NCBI GenBank assembly: GCA_963749875.1
Contig: CAVVOX010000003.1
Coordinates: 310,001-374,000 of the forward strand
Reading direction: 5' to 3'
DNA: 64,000 nucleotides
Source: JAHQVI01 sp963749875
GTDB lineage: Bacteria > Pseudomonadota > Alphaproteobacteria > Rhizobiales > Rhodomicrobiaceae
The notes below the pieces were generated by a model that had not been told where the DNA came from, made no database searches, and saw only the letters and a list, made by a program, of their open reading frames with translations. The position numbers were made by a program, and so were the translations under genes. Shown piece after piece: positions 38,298-46,477 of the stretch (position 1 is the first letter of the stretch; each line of letters opens with the position of its first letter).

Positions 38298-39314
38298 ATG
38301 GCGCTGCGCTTGATTGAGATGGTGTTGCTGGAGAAGGACGGCGACGACGTCCGCGCGCTTCTGGAAGGGTGCAAAATGCTCGAACACCGGCAGATCCAAT
38401 TGGCGGACGGAGAAGTTCTGGTGCGCATCCTGTTGGACGCGGAACAGAGCGAGACGGTGCTGGATCTGCTGGAGAAACGTTACACCAATTCGGAGGGCAA
38501 CCGGGTGGTGATTCTGCCGGTCGAAGCGACATTGCCGCGCGCCCAGGCGGAGCCGGAACCGGAGGTCGCTGCTACGTCCGAGCAGTCGCAGCCCGAGGAA
38601 AAACCGCCGGAGCGGATCGGCCGGGAGGAGTTGTACGAGGACATCAAGAATAGCGCGCGATTGTCGCGGATCTTTATGTCGATGGTGGCGCTGTCCACCG
38701 TGGTGGCGGCTACCGGTCTGAATCACAACAGCGTGGCCGTCATCATCGGGGCCATGGTGATTGCGCCTCTGCTCGGACCGAACGTGGCGCTGTCGCTTGG
38801 CATTACCTTGGGCGACCTGTTGCTGCTTCGGCAGGGCCTCCTGACGGCGCTGGCGGGAGTTGCGGCGGCACTGGTGTTGTCCGTGATCATCGGCATGCTG
38901 CTGAATGTGGACCCGACATTATCCGAAATGGCGTCGCGCACGACCGTCGGGACGGGCGACATCGCGGTGGCATTGGCGTCGGGCAGCGCGGGCGCACTGG
39001 CGTTCACGACCGGCGTGTCGGCGGCCTTGATCGGCGTCATGGTTGCGGTGGCGTTGTTGCCGCCGCTAGTGACGTCCGGATTGCTGCTCGGCGGCGGGCA
39101 TCCCGTTCTGGCAATCGGCGCCTTCTCGCTGTTTCTGGTGAACCTGATTTGCGTGAACCTTGCCGGCGTGACGACGTTTGTGCTGCAAGGCATCAAGCCG
39201 ACGAATTGGTGGGAGAAGGATCGGGCCGTGAAAGCCACGCGCATCGCCATTGCGCTGTCGGTGGTGCTGTTGGCGGTGCTGGTCGGCATGATCATGCTGA
39301 TACGAAAGGGTTGA
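38298..39314 (+). CDS. DUF389 / TIGR00341 family membrane protein
   Basis: 338 aa. N-terminal ferredoxin-like cytoplasmic domain (about 1-80: LRLIEMVLLEKDGDDVRALL), acidic linker (PEPEVAATSEQSQPEEKPPE), then DUF389 with five or six TM helices. The core signature ATGLNHNSVAVIIGAMVIAP and LLGPNVALSLGITLGD is intact, as is VAVALLPPLVTSGLLLGGGH. Transport activity is suspected for the family but unproven. Preceded by a run of pseudogenes, but itself undamaged. Confidence 0.88.
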   Translation: MALRLIEMVLLEKDGDDVRALLEGCKMLEHRQIQLADGEVLVRILLDAEQSETVLDLLEKRYTNSEGNRVVILPVEATLPRAQAEPEPEVAATSEQSQPEEKPPERIGREELYEDIKNSARLSRIFMSMVALSTVVAATGLNHNSVAVIIGAMVIAPLLGPNVALSLGITLGDLLLLRQGLLTALAGVAAALVLSVIIGMLLNVDPTLSEMASRTTVGTGDIAVALASGSAGALAFTTGVSAALIGVMVAVALLPPLVTSGLLLGGGHPVLAIGAFSLFLVNLICVNLAGVTTFVLQGIKPTNWWEKDRAVKATRIAIALSVVLLAVLVGMIMLIRKG

Positions 39315-39316
39315 AT

Positions 39317-39616
39317 ATGGTCAGAGCAAAAGCGGTGAGGGTGCAACGGACGTATTGTCATGCGTCGGTTTGCCTATGCTCTATCTATGCTATGCTATGC
39401 TATGCTTTGTTTTCCACGCTGCTTGCCGTAACGTCGGTCGGCGCGCAAAGTAAAACGCCAGTCGGCGCCGGGCTGCACGCAAACAAGCGCATCCGGGTCC
39501 AGATTGGTCCCTGCGGCAACCGACTGTGCGGGAAAATCGTTTGGTTCAAATCGACCAACGACGCACAAGGCCTGCCGTTGGTCGATTTGAAGGGCGCCCG
39601 CTTACGCGAGAGCTAG
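39317..39616 (+). pseudogene. Truncated DUF2147 family secreted protein
   Basis: 99 codons starting at ATG 39317, two bases after the DUF389 stop. N-terminal hydrophobic signal region (IYAMLCYALFSTLLAVTSVG) contains a TATGC pentanucleotide repeat. The first DUF2147 strand pair is present (RIRVQIGPCGNRLCGKIVWF), but the protein stops after LKGARLRES, lacking roughly the second half of a normal domain. No continuation was found in other frames before the next gene, so the 3' half is deleted. Confidence 0.6.
39386..39405 (+). repeat. TATGC pentanucleotide tandem repeat
   Basis: Four perfect TATGC units in the signal-peptide coding part of the truncated DUF2147 gene, preceded by a near unit (CTATGCTCTA). 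Each gain or loss of a unit would shift the reading frame. Confidence 0.8.
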
Positions 39617-39711
39617 CTCCGCCGACGCAAGTCAGCGTGCCGCGTAAGTCCCGTCAAGAGGCCTCCCAAACGGAGACCGTTTCCTTCATGGCGCTTTGCT
39701 GCCGGACCGGC

Positions 39712-40125
39712 TCAGTTGCAGCGATGATATCTCAGGCAGCCATAATAGTCGTTGTTGCCATAGCCCCAATTCTCGGCGCAGGCCTGCCGGTAATAATCGC
39801 AGCTATATTCCCGCCGCGGCGGAAGATTGTCGTCATCGTCGTCGCGCAGGGGGACATCGAGATAGTTCCAATAATCCCAGCAGCCGCGCCATCTCATACA
39901 GTTCCGGAAAAGATAGGCGCCGCCATAGAGGTTGCGGCACCGCCGATAGGTGTAAACGCAGCGGTTCCGATAAGTCACCGGTTTGGCCGATGCGAGCCTG
40001 TCGATGAGCTGGTTTAAATTGGCGGTTCCGGCCGCCGGCTGAGCGGCGAATGCGCCTGTCGGGGCAAGCCCCATAACGGAAAATCCAATCGCTAAGAATA
40101 GAAAGGCTGCGATCTCCCTTCGCAT
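39712..40125 (-). CDS. Secreted Cys-rich small protein
   Basis: 137 aa from the ATG at 40125 (AAGGGAG upstream). Signal peptide ending GAFAAQPA, so periplasmic or exported. The mature part has nine Cys, an Asp run (LRDDDDDNLPP) and an aromatic-rich body (CMRWRGCWDYWNYLDV), ending YYRQACAENWGYGNNDYYGC, then LRYHRCN. The C-terminal C-x-NWG-x-NDY-GCL-YH-C block is shared with the ORF at 36294-36539. I know no function; the even spacing of Cys suggests disulfides. Convergent with the truncated DUF2147 gene. Confidence 0.7.
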   Translation of the reverse strand: MRREIAAFLFLAIGFSVMGLAPTGAFAAQPAAGTANLNQLIDRLASAKPVTYRNRCVYTYRRCRNLYGGAYLFRNCMRWRGCWDYWNYLDVPLRDDDDDNLPPRREYSCDYYRQACAENWGYGNNDYYGCLRYHRCN

Positions 40126-40519
40126 CGAATATCTCCCTTCAAATGTGCCTGGTCGTAGCTCGAGCATATGAGCTCCCGGCCGCTGAATGCCGCCCGCGCC
40201 GGTTTTGCCGAATGACGGTGGTAAATCCGTTCCTGAGCGCGCGCGGCAATGTGGCGAGTGATGCCGGTTCTCAAAGCTAAGCGCGCGGTCGTGAACGCGA
40301 AATGAACCCCCGCAGCGTCGCAATTTGAGGCATTCTGTCGGATGGATTTTCCATCTCCGTTGCGCCGGCCTTCAGCAAATGCAAACGTGCCCGCGCTTGC
40401 CATGATTGCTTGCAAGCTGACGGAAACCGAGAGGATAAGCGGTTCCGCTGTACGGCGTGACACGCTAAACAACAGGGTACGGCAGACCCTCTGACACTGC
40501 CCGCAGGGAGACCATCGGA
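40126..40519. other. Divergent intergenic region, no gene seen
   Basis: 394 bases between the Cys-rich gene (-) and gcdH (+), expected to hold both promoters. A minus-strand frame to 40472 looks like chance translation, without a ribosome binding site. No FNR-type palindrome. Confidence 0.4.
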
Positions 40520-41746
40520 ATGTCAGCGCCCCAACCCGAGAATATGAGCCGGAAGCCGGCTGCGCGCCAGGCTATGAGTAGCTGGGACGACCTACTGCTT
40601 CTGGACGACCAGCTGACCGAGGAAGAGCGGCTGGTGCGCGATACGGCGCGCGGCTATGCGCAGGACAAGCTGATGCCGCGGGTCATCAGCGCCTATCGCG
40701 AGGAACGCTTCGACCGCGAGATCATCACCGAGATGGGCGCGCTCGGCCTGCTCGGCGCGACCATTCCGGAGGCCTATGGCGGCGCAGGTCTGGGCTATGT
40801 GTCCTACGGGCTGGCGACGCGCGAGATCGAGCGCGTCGACTCCGGCTATCGCTCGGCGATGAGCGTGCAGTCCTCCCTGGTCATGTATCCGATCTACGCC
40901 TATGGCACCGAGGCCCAGCGGCAGAAATATCTGCCCAAACTCGCGGCCGGCGAGTGGGTCGGCTGTTTCGGCCTCACCGAGCCCGATGCCGGCTCCGATC
41001 CGGGCAGCATGCGCACCCGCGCCGAGAAGGTGAGCGATGGCTACAGGCTCAGCGGCGCCAAGACCTGGATCAGCAACAGTCCGGTGGCTGATCTGGCGGT
41101 CGTCTGGGCGAAGTCGGCTGCGCATAATGACGAGATCCGCGGCTTCATCGTCGAGCGCGGAACGCAAGGCTTCTCCAGCCCCAAGATCGAAGGCAAACTG
41201 TCTCTACGCGCCTCGATCACCGGAGAAATCGTGCTCGACGGCGCGGTCGTCCCGGAGGAAAATCTGCTGCCGAATGTTTCGGGGCTGAAAGGGCCGTTCG
41301 GCTGTCTAAATCGCGCCCGCTACGGCATCGCGTGGGGTGCGCTGGGCGCGGCCGAATTCTGCTGGCACCGGGCGCGCGACTATGTGCTGGAGCGCAAGCA
41401 GTTCGGCCGGCCGCTCGCGGCGACCCAGCTCGTGCAGAAGAAGCTCGCCGACATGCAGACCGAGATCACCATCGGACTCCAGGCCTGTCTGCGCGCCGGG
41501 CGATTGATGGACGAGGACCGGCTCGCTGTCGAGGCGATCTCGCTCCTGAAGCGCAATAGCTGCGGCAAGGCGCTGGCGATCGCCCGCGAGGCGCGCGACA
41601 TGCATGGCGGCAACGGCATTTCCGAGGAATATCACGTCATGCGCGTCCTGCAGAACCTTGAGACGGTGAACACCTATGAAGGCACGCACGATATTCACGC
41701 GCTGATCCTCGGCCGGTCGCAGACGGGGATACAGGCATTTTTCTGA
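40520..41746 (+). CDS. gcdH: Glutaryl-CoA dehydrogenase (acyl-CoA dehydrogenase family)
   Basis: FAD enzyme oxidising and decarboxylating glutaryl-CoA to crotonyl-CoA in lysine, tryptophan and glutarate breakdown. 408 aa. Family blocks: EAYGGAGLGYVSYGLATREI, FGLTEPDAGSDPGSMRTRA (FAD/substrate), ARDMHGGNGISEEYHVMRV and VNTYEGTHDIHALILGR with the catalytic base Glu387. The RSAMSVQSSLVMYPI region is characteristic of the glutaryl-CoA subgroup. It ends at a terminator. A CaiB-type CoA-transferase 850 bases on might supply glutaryl-CoA. Confidence 0.92.
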   Translation: MSAPQPENMSRKPAARQAMSSWDDLLLLDDQLTEEERLVRDTARGYAQDKLMPRVISAYREERFDREIITEMGALGLLGATIPEAYGGAGLGYVSYGLATREIERVDSGYRSAMSVQSSLVMYPIYAYGTEAQRQKYLPKLAAGEWVGCFGLTEPDAGSDPGSMRTRAEKVSDGYRLSGAKTWISNSPVADLAVVWAKSAAHNDEIRGFIVERGTQGFSSPKIEGKLSLRASITGEIVLDGAVVPEENLLPNVSGLKGPFGCLNRARYGIAWGALGAAEFCWHRARDYVLERKQFGRPLAATQLVQKKLADMQTEITIGLQACLRAGRLMDEDRLAVEAISLLKRNSCGKALAIAREARDMHGGNGISEEYHVMRVLQNLETVNTYEGTHDIHALILGRSQTGIQAFF

Positions 41747-41776
41747 GCTGCCCCATGCCGGCGGGAGCCGTTGGTT

Positions 41777-41805
41777 GAGCCGACAAAGCTTGCCGGCTCT
41801 TCTCT
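41777..41805 (+). terminator. Terminator between gcdH and the convergent gene
   Basis: GAGCCGACAA / TTGCCGGCTC stem (41777-41786 and 41790-41799) with one mismatch and a three-base loop, then TTCTCT. It serves gcdH and lies just past the stop of the convergent minus-strand gene. Confidence 0.6.
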
Positions 41806-41807
41806 CG

Positions 41808-42338
41808 TCAGTTGGGTGCGTCTTGTCCGCTTGCCAGGCGCGCGACCGCCACGACGTAGTTCTTCCCATAGGCCTGCGCGCATTTCAGGCAGGTCGTATA
41901 GAAGAAATAGACCTTGTCCGTTTCGAGGCCTTTCTCCTTCAGCTCCGCGATAAGCTGACCGTGCCATTTTGCGGCGTCTTCAAAGGGCCCTTCAAAGACC
42001 TTGGTGACGTAGTCGCCGCTCCAGCGCACCATCTCCTCTCCCGGAACCGGCTTTGCGACCGCGAAGAAATGCTCCGCTTCCGATGGCGAGACATCGCGGC
42101 TCAGGACGATGAAGTTCCTGTCGTTGAAGGCCCGCGCGTTCTCCATGGCTTCGAATGTCTTGACGAAAACCGCCCCCATGTCGGTCGGGACATAGTTTTC
42201 GCTGGCGGTCTTGGCCTTGAGGAACAGCTTGTCTTCGAAGTGCAACTCGCGATCGTCCCATCCTTCCGGATTGAATTGCGGGCAGCAGCCGGTTGGATTG
42301 TCGCTCATGTCGTATGTTGGCAGGGCGTTGGTTTCCAT
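41808..42338 (-). CDS. Conserved protein of unknown function with Cys pairs
   Basis: 176 aa from the ATG at 42338 with GGGAGA upstream; no signal peptide. N-terminal PTGCCPQFNPEGWDDRELHF (Cys18, Cys19) and C-terminal YFFYTTCLKCAQAYGKNYVV (Cys150, Cys153) suggest a possible metal or redox site. The middle is an alpha+beta domain (NFIVLSRDVSPSEAEHFFAV). I believe similar proteins exist in other Rhizobiales, but I cannot name a function. An FNR-like box upstream (42394-42407) suggests low-oxygen or redox control. Confidence 0.75.
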   Translation of the reverse strand: METNALPTYDMSDNPTGCCPQFNPEGWDDRELHFEDKLFLKAKTASENYVPTDMGAVFVKTFEAMENARAFNDRNFIVLSRDVSPSEAEHFFAVAKPVPGEEMVRWSGDYVTKVFEGPFEDAAKWHGQLIAELKEKGLETDKVYFFYTTCLKCAQAYGKNYVVAVARLASGQDAPN

Positions 42339-42393
42339 CTTCGGTCTCCCTTGCTGAGTGCCGCCGATCTTGCCGCTTTCGGGACCGAGCGAA

Positions 42394-42407
42394 ATGACCT
42401 GCATCAA
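42394..42407 (-). promoter_or_regulatory. FNR/FixK-like box upstream of the Cys-pair protein
   Basis: On the minus strand TTGATGCAGGTCAT, an imperfect TTGAT-N4-ATCAA. Its centre lies 63 bases before the gene start, giving a 21-base leader if bound at -41.5. It differs by one base from the box at 21065-21078 and has the same orientation to its gene. Confidence 0.5.
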
Positions 42408-42592
42408 CCCGGCCACAATCCGGTGCCGACTCCTCGGCTATCGTTCATCGGAAACAGTATAGACCCACCATTTCAGGCGGATGCCGGTGATCGGCGACAT
42501 GGGGCGCATCGGTAAACTCCAGATCACCAGCATGTGGCTCGACAGGAGCGGGCGGAGACTTTATTCCCTTAAGTCGAAGGGAAAGGATTGCG

Positions 42593-43774
42593 ATGGATAA
42601 ACCGCTCGAAGGCATCCGTGTTCTGGAACTTGCGCGCATTCTGGCCGGCCCGTGGGCTTCGCAGCTCCTCGCCGATATGGGCGCGGGCGTCATCAAGGTC
42701 GAGCGTCCCGGCGCGGGTGATGATACGCGCGGTTGGGGGCCGCCTTTCGTGACGGGCGAGGGCGGCGAAATTCTGTCTGCCGCCTATTATCACGCCGCCA
42801 ATCGCGGCAAGCGCTCCGTCGCGCTCGATCTGGAAAGCAAGGAGGGGCAGGCGGCCGTCCGTGCGCTCGCTGCGGAATTGGATGTGCTGATCGAGAATTT
42901 CAAGCTCGGCGGCCTGAAGAAATACGGTCTCGATTATGAGAGCCTGAAGGACGTCAATCCGCGCCTCATCTATTGCTCGATTACCGGCTTCGGTCAGACC
43001 GGCCCTTATGCGCCCCGTGCGGGCTATGACTTCCTCATCCAGGGCATGGGCGGAGTGATGAGCCTGACCGGCGATCCGGAAGGCCAGCCCGTGAAAGTCG
43101 GCCTGCCGGTCGCCGATCTCGTCACTGGTCTTTATGCGTCCAATGCCATTCTTGCCGCTCTGCGCCGGCGCGATCTGACCGGGGAAGGCGCTTTCATCGA
43201 CATGGCGCTGCTCGACTGCCAGATTGCGGTGCTCGCCAATCAGGCGATGAATTATCTTGCCTCGGGCACGCCGCCGGCCCGTCTCGGCAATGGCCACCCC
43301 AATATCGTGCCCTATCAGGTCTTTCCCGCGGCGGACGGCCATCTGATCATCGCCGTCGGCAATGACGGGCAATATGCCCGGCTCTGCGAGGTGCTCGAAG
43401 CGGAGGAACTGGCGGATCCGGCCTATCGCACGAATGAAGGCCGCGTCCGCGACCGCGACACTTTGTGCGCGCGGATTTCCGAGCTGACGGGCGAATGGAA
43501 GCGGGACAAGCTGCTCGCCGAGCTGGAGCGCCGCGGCATTCCGGCCGGGCCGATCAATAATATCGCCGAGGTCTTCGCCGATCCGCATGTGATCGCGCGC
43601 GGCATGCGGCGGGATCTGCCGTTGGCGGGCGGGACGGTGCCGAGTGTCGGCAGTCCGATCGTGATCGACGGCGTTCGCATGATGGCGGAAAGCGCAAGCC
43701 CGCGTCTCGGCGCGGACAGCGAGGCCGTCCTTTCAGAACTGAGCGCGGAGCGTTCAACGGAGAGACGCGCATGA
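42593..43774 (+). CDS. CaiB/BaiF family CoA-transferase
   Basis: Type III CoA-transferase, 393 aa. N-terminal LEGIRVLELARILAGPWASQ minus the first residue, the nucleotide-fold segment MGAGVIKVERPGAGDDTRGW, the catalytic Asp region YASNAILAALRRRDLTGEGA and FIDMALLDCQIAVLANQ. Near GRAR-like ending: GRVRDRDTLCARI. Such enzymes move CoA between dicarboxylates; with gcdH nearby, succinyl-CoA:glutarate transfer (SUGCT-like) is a reasonable guess, not proven. Its last codon overlaps the ATG of the ThDP enzyme, so the two are coupled. Confidence 0.88.
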   Translation: MDKPLEGIRVLELARILAGPWASQLLADMGAGVIKVERPGAGDDTRGWGPPFVTGEGGEILSAAYYHAANRGKRSVALDLESKEGQAAVRALAAELDVLIENFKLGGLKKYGLDYESLKDVNPRLIYCSITGFGQTGPYAPRAGYDFLIQGMGGVMSLTGDPEGQPVKVGLPVADLVTGLYASNAILAALRRRDLTGEGAFIDMALLDCQIAVLANQAMNYLASGTPPARLGNGHPNIVPYQVFPAADGHLIIAVGNDGQYARLCEVLEAEELADPAYRTNEGRVRDRDTLCARISELTGEWKRDKLLAELERRGIPAGPINNIAEVFADPHVIARGMRRDLPLAGGTVPSVGSPIVIDGVRMMAESASPRLGADSEAVLSELSAERSTERRA

Positions 43775-45439
43775 CGGAAACGCTCCGCGAGCGCACGGGC
43801 GGACAAATCCTCATCGATCAGCTTATCGCACAGGGTGTCGACCGGCTGACCTGCGTGCCGGGCGAGAGTTATCTGGCCGCGCTCGACGCGCTGCACGGCG
43901 CTCCGATCGACGTGATCGTCTGCCGGCAGGAAGGCGGCGCGGCGATCATGGCCGAAGCGGACGGAAAGCTGACCGGCCGGCCCGGCATCTGCTTCGTGAC
44001 GCGCGGTCCCGGCGCGACCAACGCCTCGCACGGTCTCCATATCGCGGCGCAGGAACTCAAGCCCGATGATCCTGTTCGCCGGACAGGTCGCCCGAGGCAT
44101 GCGCGACCGCGAGGCGTTCCAGGAGATCGATTTCCAGGCCGTCTTCGGCTCGATCGCGAAATGGGTGGTGGAGGTGGACGATCCCGCGCGCCTGCCGGAA
44201 TTCGTCGCGCGCGCCTTCCGCACCGCGATGCAGGGGCGGCCCGGTCCGGTCGTTGTCTCTCTGCCCGAAGACATGTTGATGGAGACGGCGAAGGTCGCCG
44301 ACGCCCCGCGCGTCGAACCCGCCGCGATCTGGCCCGCGCCTCACAATCTGGAACGCTTCGGTGAGCTGCTCGGCGAGGCCGAGCGTCCGATCGTCATTCT
44401 GGGCGGCTCGCGCTGGAGTGCGAAAGCCACGGAACAGTTCGTCCGGTTCGCCGAGCGCCACGATCTGCCGGTCACCTGCTCCTTCCGCCGGGCTCAGCTC
44501 TTTCCGGCCGATCATCCCAATTTTGTCGGCGAGGTCGGCATCGCGCCCAATCCGGCCCTGGCCGAGCGGATCAAATCGGCCGATCTCGTTCTGCTGCTGG
44601 GCGGGCGGTTCTCCGAAATGCCGTCCTCCTCCTATTCGCTGCTGGACGTGCCCACGCCGCGCCAGCGCCTCATTCACGTTCACCCAAGCGCGGAGGAGCT
44701 GGGTCGTATCTATCAGCCGACGCTCGCCATCCAGGCCGCGCCCGCCGATTTCTGCGCGGCGCTGGACGCGCAGGCCATGGAACCGGCGCAGCGAAACGGC
44801 AGCGATAGGGAAGCGCTGCGGGCGAGCTACATCGCCTGGTCCGAGAGCCCGCCTCCGCTGCCGGGCAAATTCCAGTATGGCGAGGTCATGACCTGGCTGC
44901 GCGACCGGCTTCCGCGCGAGGCGATCGTGACGAACGGCGCCGGTAATTTTGCCGGATGGGTCAACCGCTATTACCGTTTCCGCGCCTATGGCACGCAGCT
45001 TGCGCCGACATCGGGGTCGATGGGCTATGGCGTGCCGTCGGCGATCATCGCGAAGAGGCGGCATCCGGACCGGCCGGTCGTGGCGTTCACGGGCGATGGC
45101 GATTTCCTGATGAACGGGCAGGAATTTGCCACTGCCGTGCAATATGGCATTCCCGTCATCGTCGTCGTCATCGACAACGGCATGTACGGCACGATCCGCA
45201 TGCATCAGGAGGTCCACTATCCGGGCCGGATTTCGGCGACCGAACTCAAGAACCCGGATTTCGCCGCTTATGCGCATGCCTTCGGCGGACATGGCGAGCG
45301 TGTCGAGACGACGGAGGAGTTCGCCCCGGCCTTCGAGCGGGCTCTCGCCTTGGGCAAGCCGGCGATCCTGCACTGCCTTCTCGATCCGCAAGCAATCACG
45401 CCGACGAAAACCCTCGATCAGCTGGCCAAGCGGGCTTAG
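43771..45439 (+). pseudogene. ThDP-dependent enzyme (acetolactate synthase-like), split by a +1 frameshift
   Basis: The start frame (43771) gives the N-terminal Pyr domain to about residue 95: CVPGESYLAALDAL, the catalytic Glu in CRQEGGAAIMAEADGK, FVTRGPGATNASHGLHIAAQ. The remainder lies in a second frame that runs to 45439: MILFAGQVARGMRDREAFQE, central domain, and the ThDP/Mg motif FTGDGDFLMNGQEF...DNGMYGTIR. One A too many at 44054-44055 causes the break; removing it restores QDSSPMILFAGQ and one protein of about 555 aa. Either a sequence error or a recent pseudogene. Reaction unknown. Confidence 0.85.
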
Positions 45440-45803
45440 CGCGGGATCAGCCATTTGCGCCGAAGAATGATCGGTTCGGATGCGGCTCCGATGGGAGACC
45501 TTCGCGAAAAACGCTTTCGTCGCCCCGGCCGAAGAGCCGGGGCTTGCTCGCTTGTCCCCCAGCCCAGCGGTTGCTGAATGGCGAGTGGGCTCCGGATAGC
45601 CCTTCAGGCTTCCGGGGCGACGGAGAAAAACGGGCCTATTTTCGCCGACCGCTCGCTTAAGAGAGGGACTGTCTCCACAATGATGGGGCGACCGGTCTTT
45701 CGGGCAAGGGGTTCAGGTCGATAGGATGTAAACCATCGCACTGCTGCCAAGAACAAGCGGTGTCGGCGCAAGCCTGACCGGCTCGGCTTGAACTTATCCC
45801 GCG
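45440..45803. other. Intergenic region with a REP-like hairpin
   Basis: 364 bases between the ThDP gene and the convergent globin gene. It holds the palindromic element described at 45529-45622 and no plausible gene. Confidence 0.5.
45529..45622. repeat. REP-like palindromic element
   Basis: CGTCGCCCCGGCCGAAGAGC (45529-45548) forms a hairpin with CCGGGGC to 45553; the inverted copy CCGGGGCGACG lies at 45612-45622. The hairpin may also act as a terminator for the ThDP gene (TTGCTCGCTTGT follows). Looks like a BIME-style pair. Confidence 0.5.
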
Positions 45804-46337
45804 CTAATGGCTGAAGAGAAGTTCGAGCGAGTCTTTGTTGCTTGCGGGGGCCGGCCGGCCGTGGTCGTCTGGCAGGGACGGCGCCACGGCTTCCGCCTTC
45901 ATTACACGGGCCATCGACTCTGCGATCACCTCGCAGGCCCACATCCAAGCCTCGGCGGTTTTCTGGTCGAAAGCCTCGCCGAGATGGCGGTCGACGCTCC
46001 ACAGCAGCGCTTCCTTGACGGCGGGCAGGTGCTCCGGCCTTCCGCCCTTGCGGGCGTAGCGTTCGGCGAGTTCCCCGACCCCCGTGATCAAGACTTCGCG
46101 GCTGCCCGATTTCGTCACCGGCAAGGTGAGCATGGACCGCACCTCATGCTTCACCAGCGCTTTGAAAACAGCCGTGAGCCTTCGCCATTGTAGCTCGGTT
46201 TCCCCGGCGAATACGACGCGCGTCTCCGGCTCCAATTCGAAGAGCTTAGCGTAAAAACTATGTGCAAGTCGGGCGTCGTTCGGCCCGATCACTTTGAAGC
46301 TGCGCTGAAGCAGCTCGACCTGTCCCGGCGTCATCAA
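45804..46337 (-). CDS. Single-domain globin with Tyr at the proximal His position
   Basis: 177 aa. Globin fold by alignment: MTPGQVELLQRSF (A helix), Tyr29 (B10) in HSFYAKLFELEPETRVVF, and the F-to-G region VGELAERYARKGGRPEHLPA followed by VKEALLWSV. In ordinary bacterial globins of this type the motif is RRHxxYGVxxxHY, so the proximal His is replaced by Tyr94 while the later His103 is kept. Heme may be Tyr-ligated or absent. The C-terminal tail (VAPSLPDDHGRPAPASNKDS) is extra. No partner domain. Confidence 0.75.
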   Translation of the reverse strand: MMTPGQVELLQRSFKVIGPNDARLAHSFYAKLFELEPETRVVFAGETELQWRRLTAVFKALVKHEVRSMLTLPVTKSGSREVLITGVGELAERYARKGGRPEHLPAVKEALLWSVDRHLGEAFDQKTAEAWMWACEVIAESMARVMKAEAVAPSLPDDHGRPAPASNKDSLELLFSH

Positions 46338-46477
46338 GTCCCCGCTACGCGATACAAGAATTTGATAAGCCTAGCGGATCGGGCGCATCACCGAAATTGT
46401 AAATGGGTTACAGTTTTGCGAAATTATGCAGACGATCAGTAGCCGGAATATCTCACCAAGGGCGATCCTCCCGGGCC

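Noticed and set aside
39668..39682. AAACGG-AGA-CCGTTT hairpin as a terminator between the DUF2147 remnant and the Cys-rich gene
   Set aside because: The stem is only six pairs and is not followed by a T run on either strand.
40092..40472. 126-codon minus-strand frame with a hydrophobic stretch upstream of the Cys-rich gene
   Set aside because: It overlaps the real gene start in another frame, and the supposed signal sequence lacks a start site.
43771..45439. ThDP enzyme plus CaiB gene as an oxalyl-CoA decarboxylase / formyl-CoA transferase pair
   Set aside because: The pairing is suggestive, but the ThDP sequence looks like the acetolactate synthase-like group and I see no specific oxalyl-CoA decarboxylase motif, so no such name is given.
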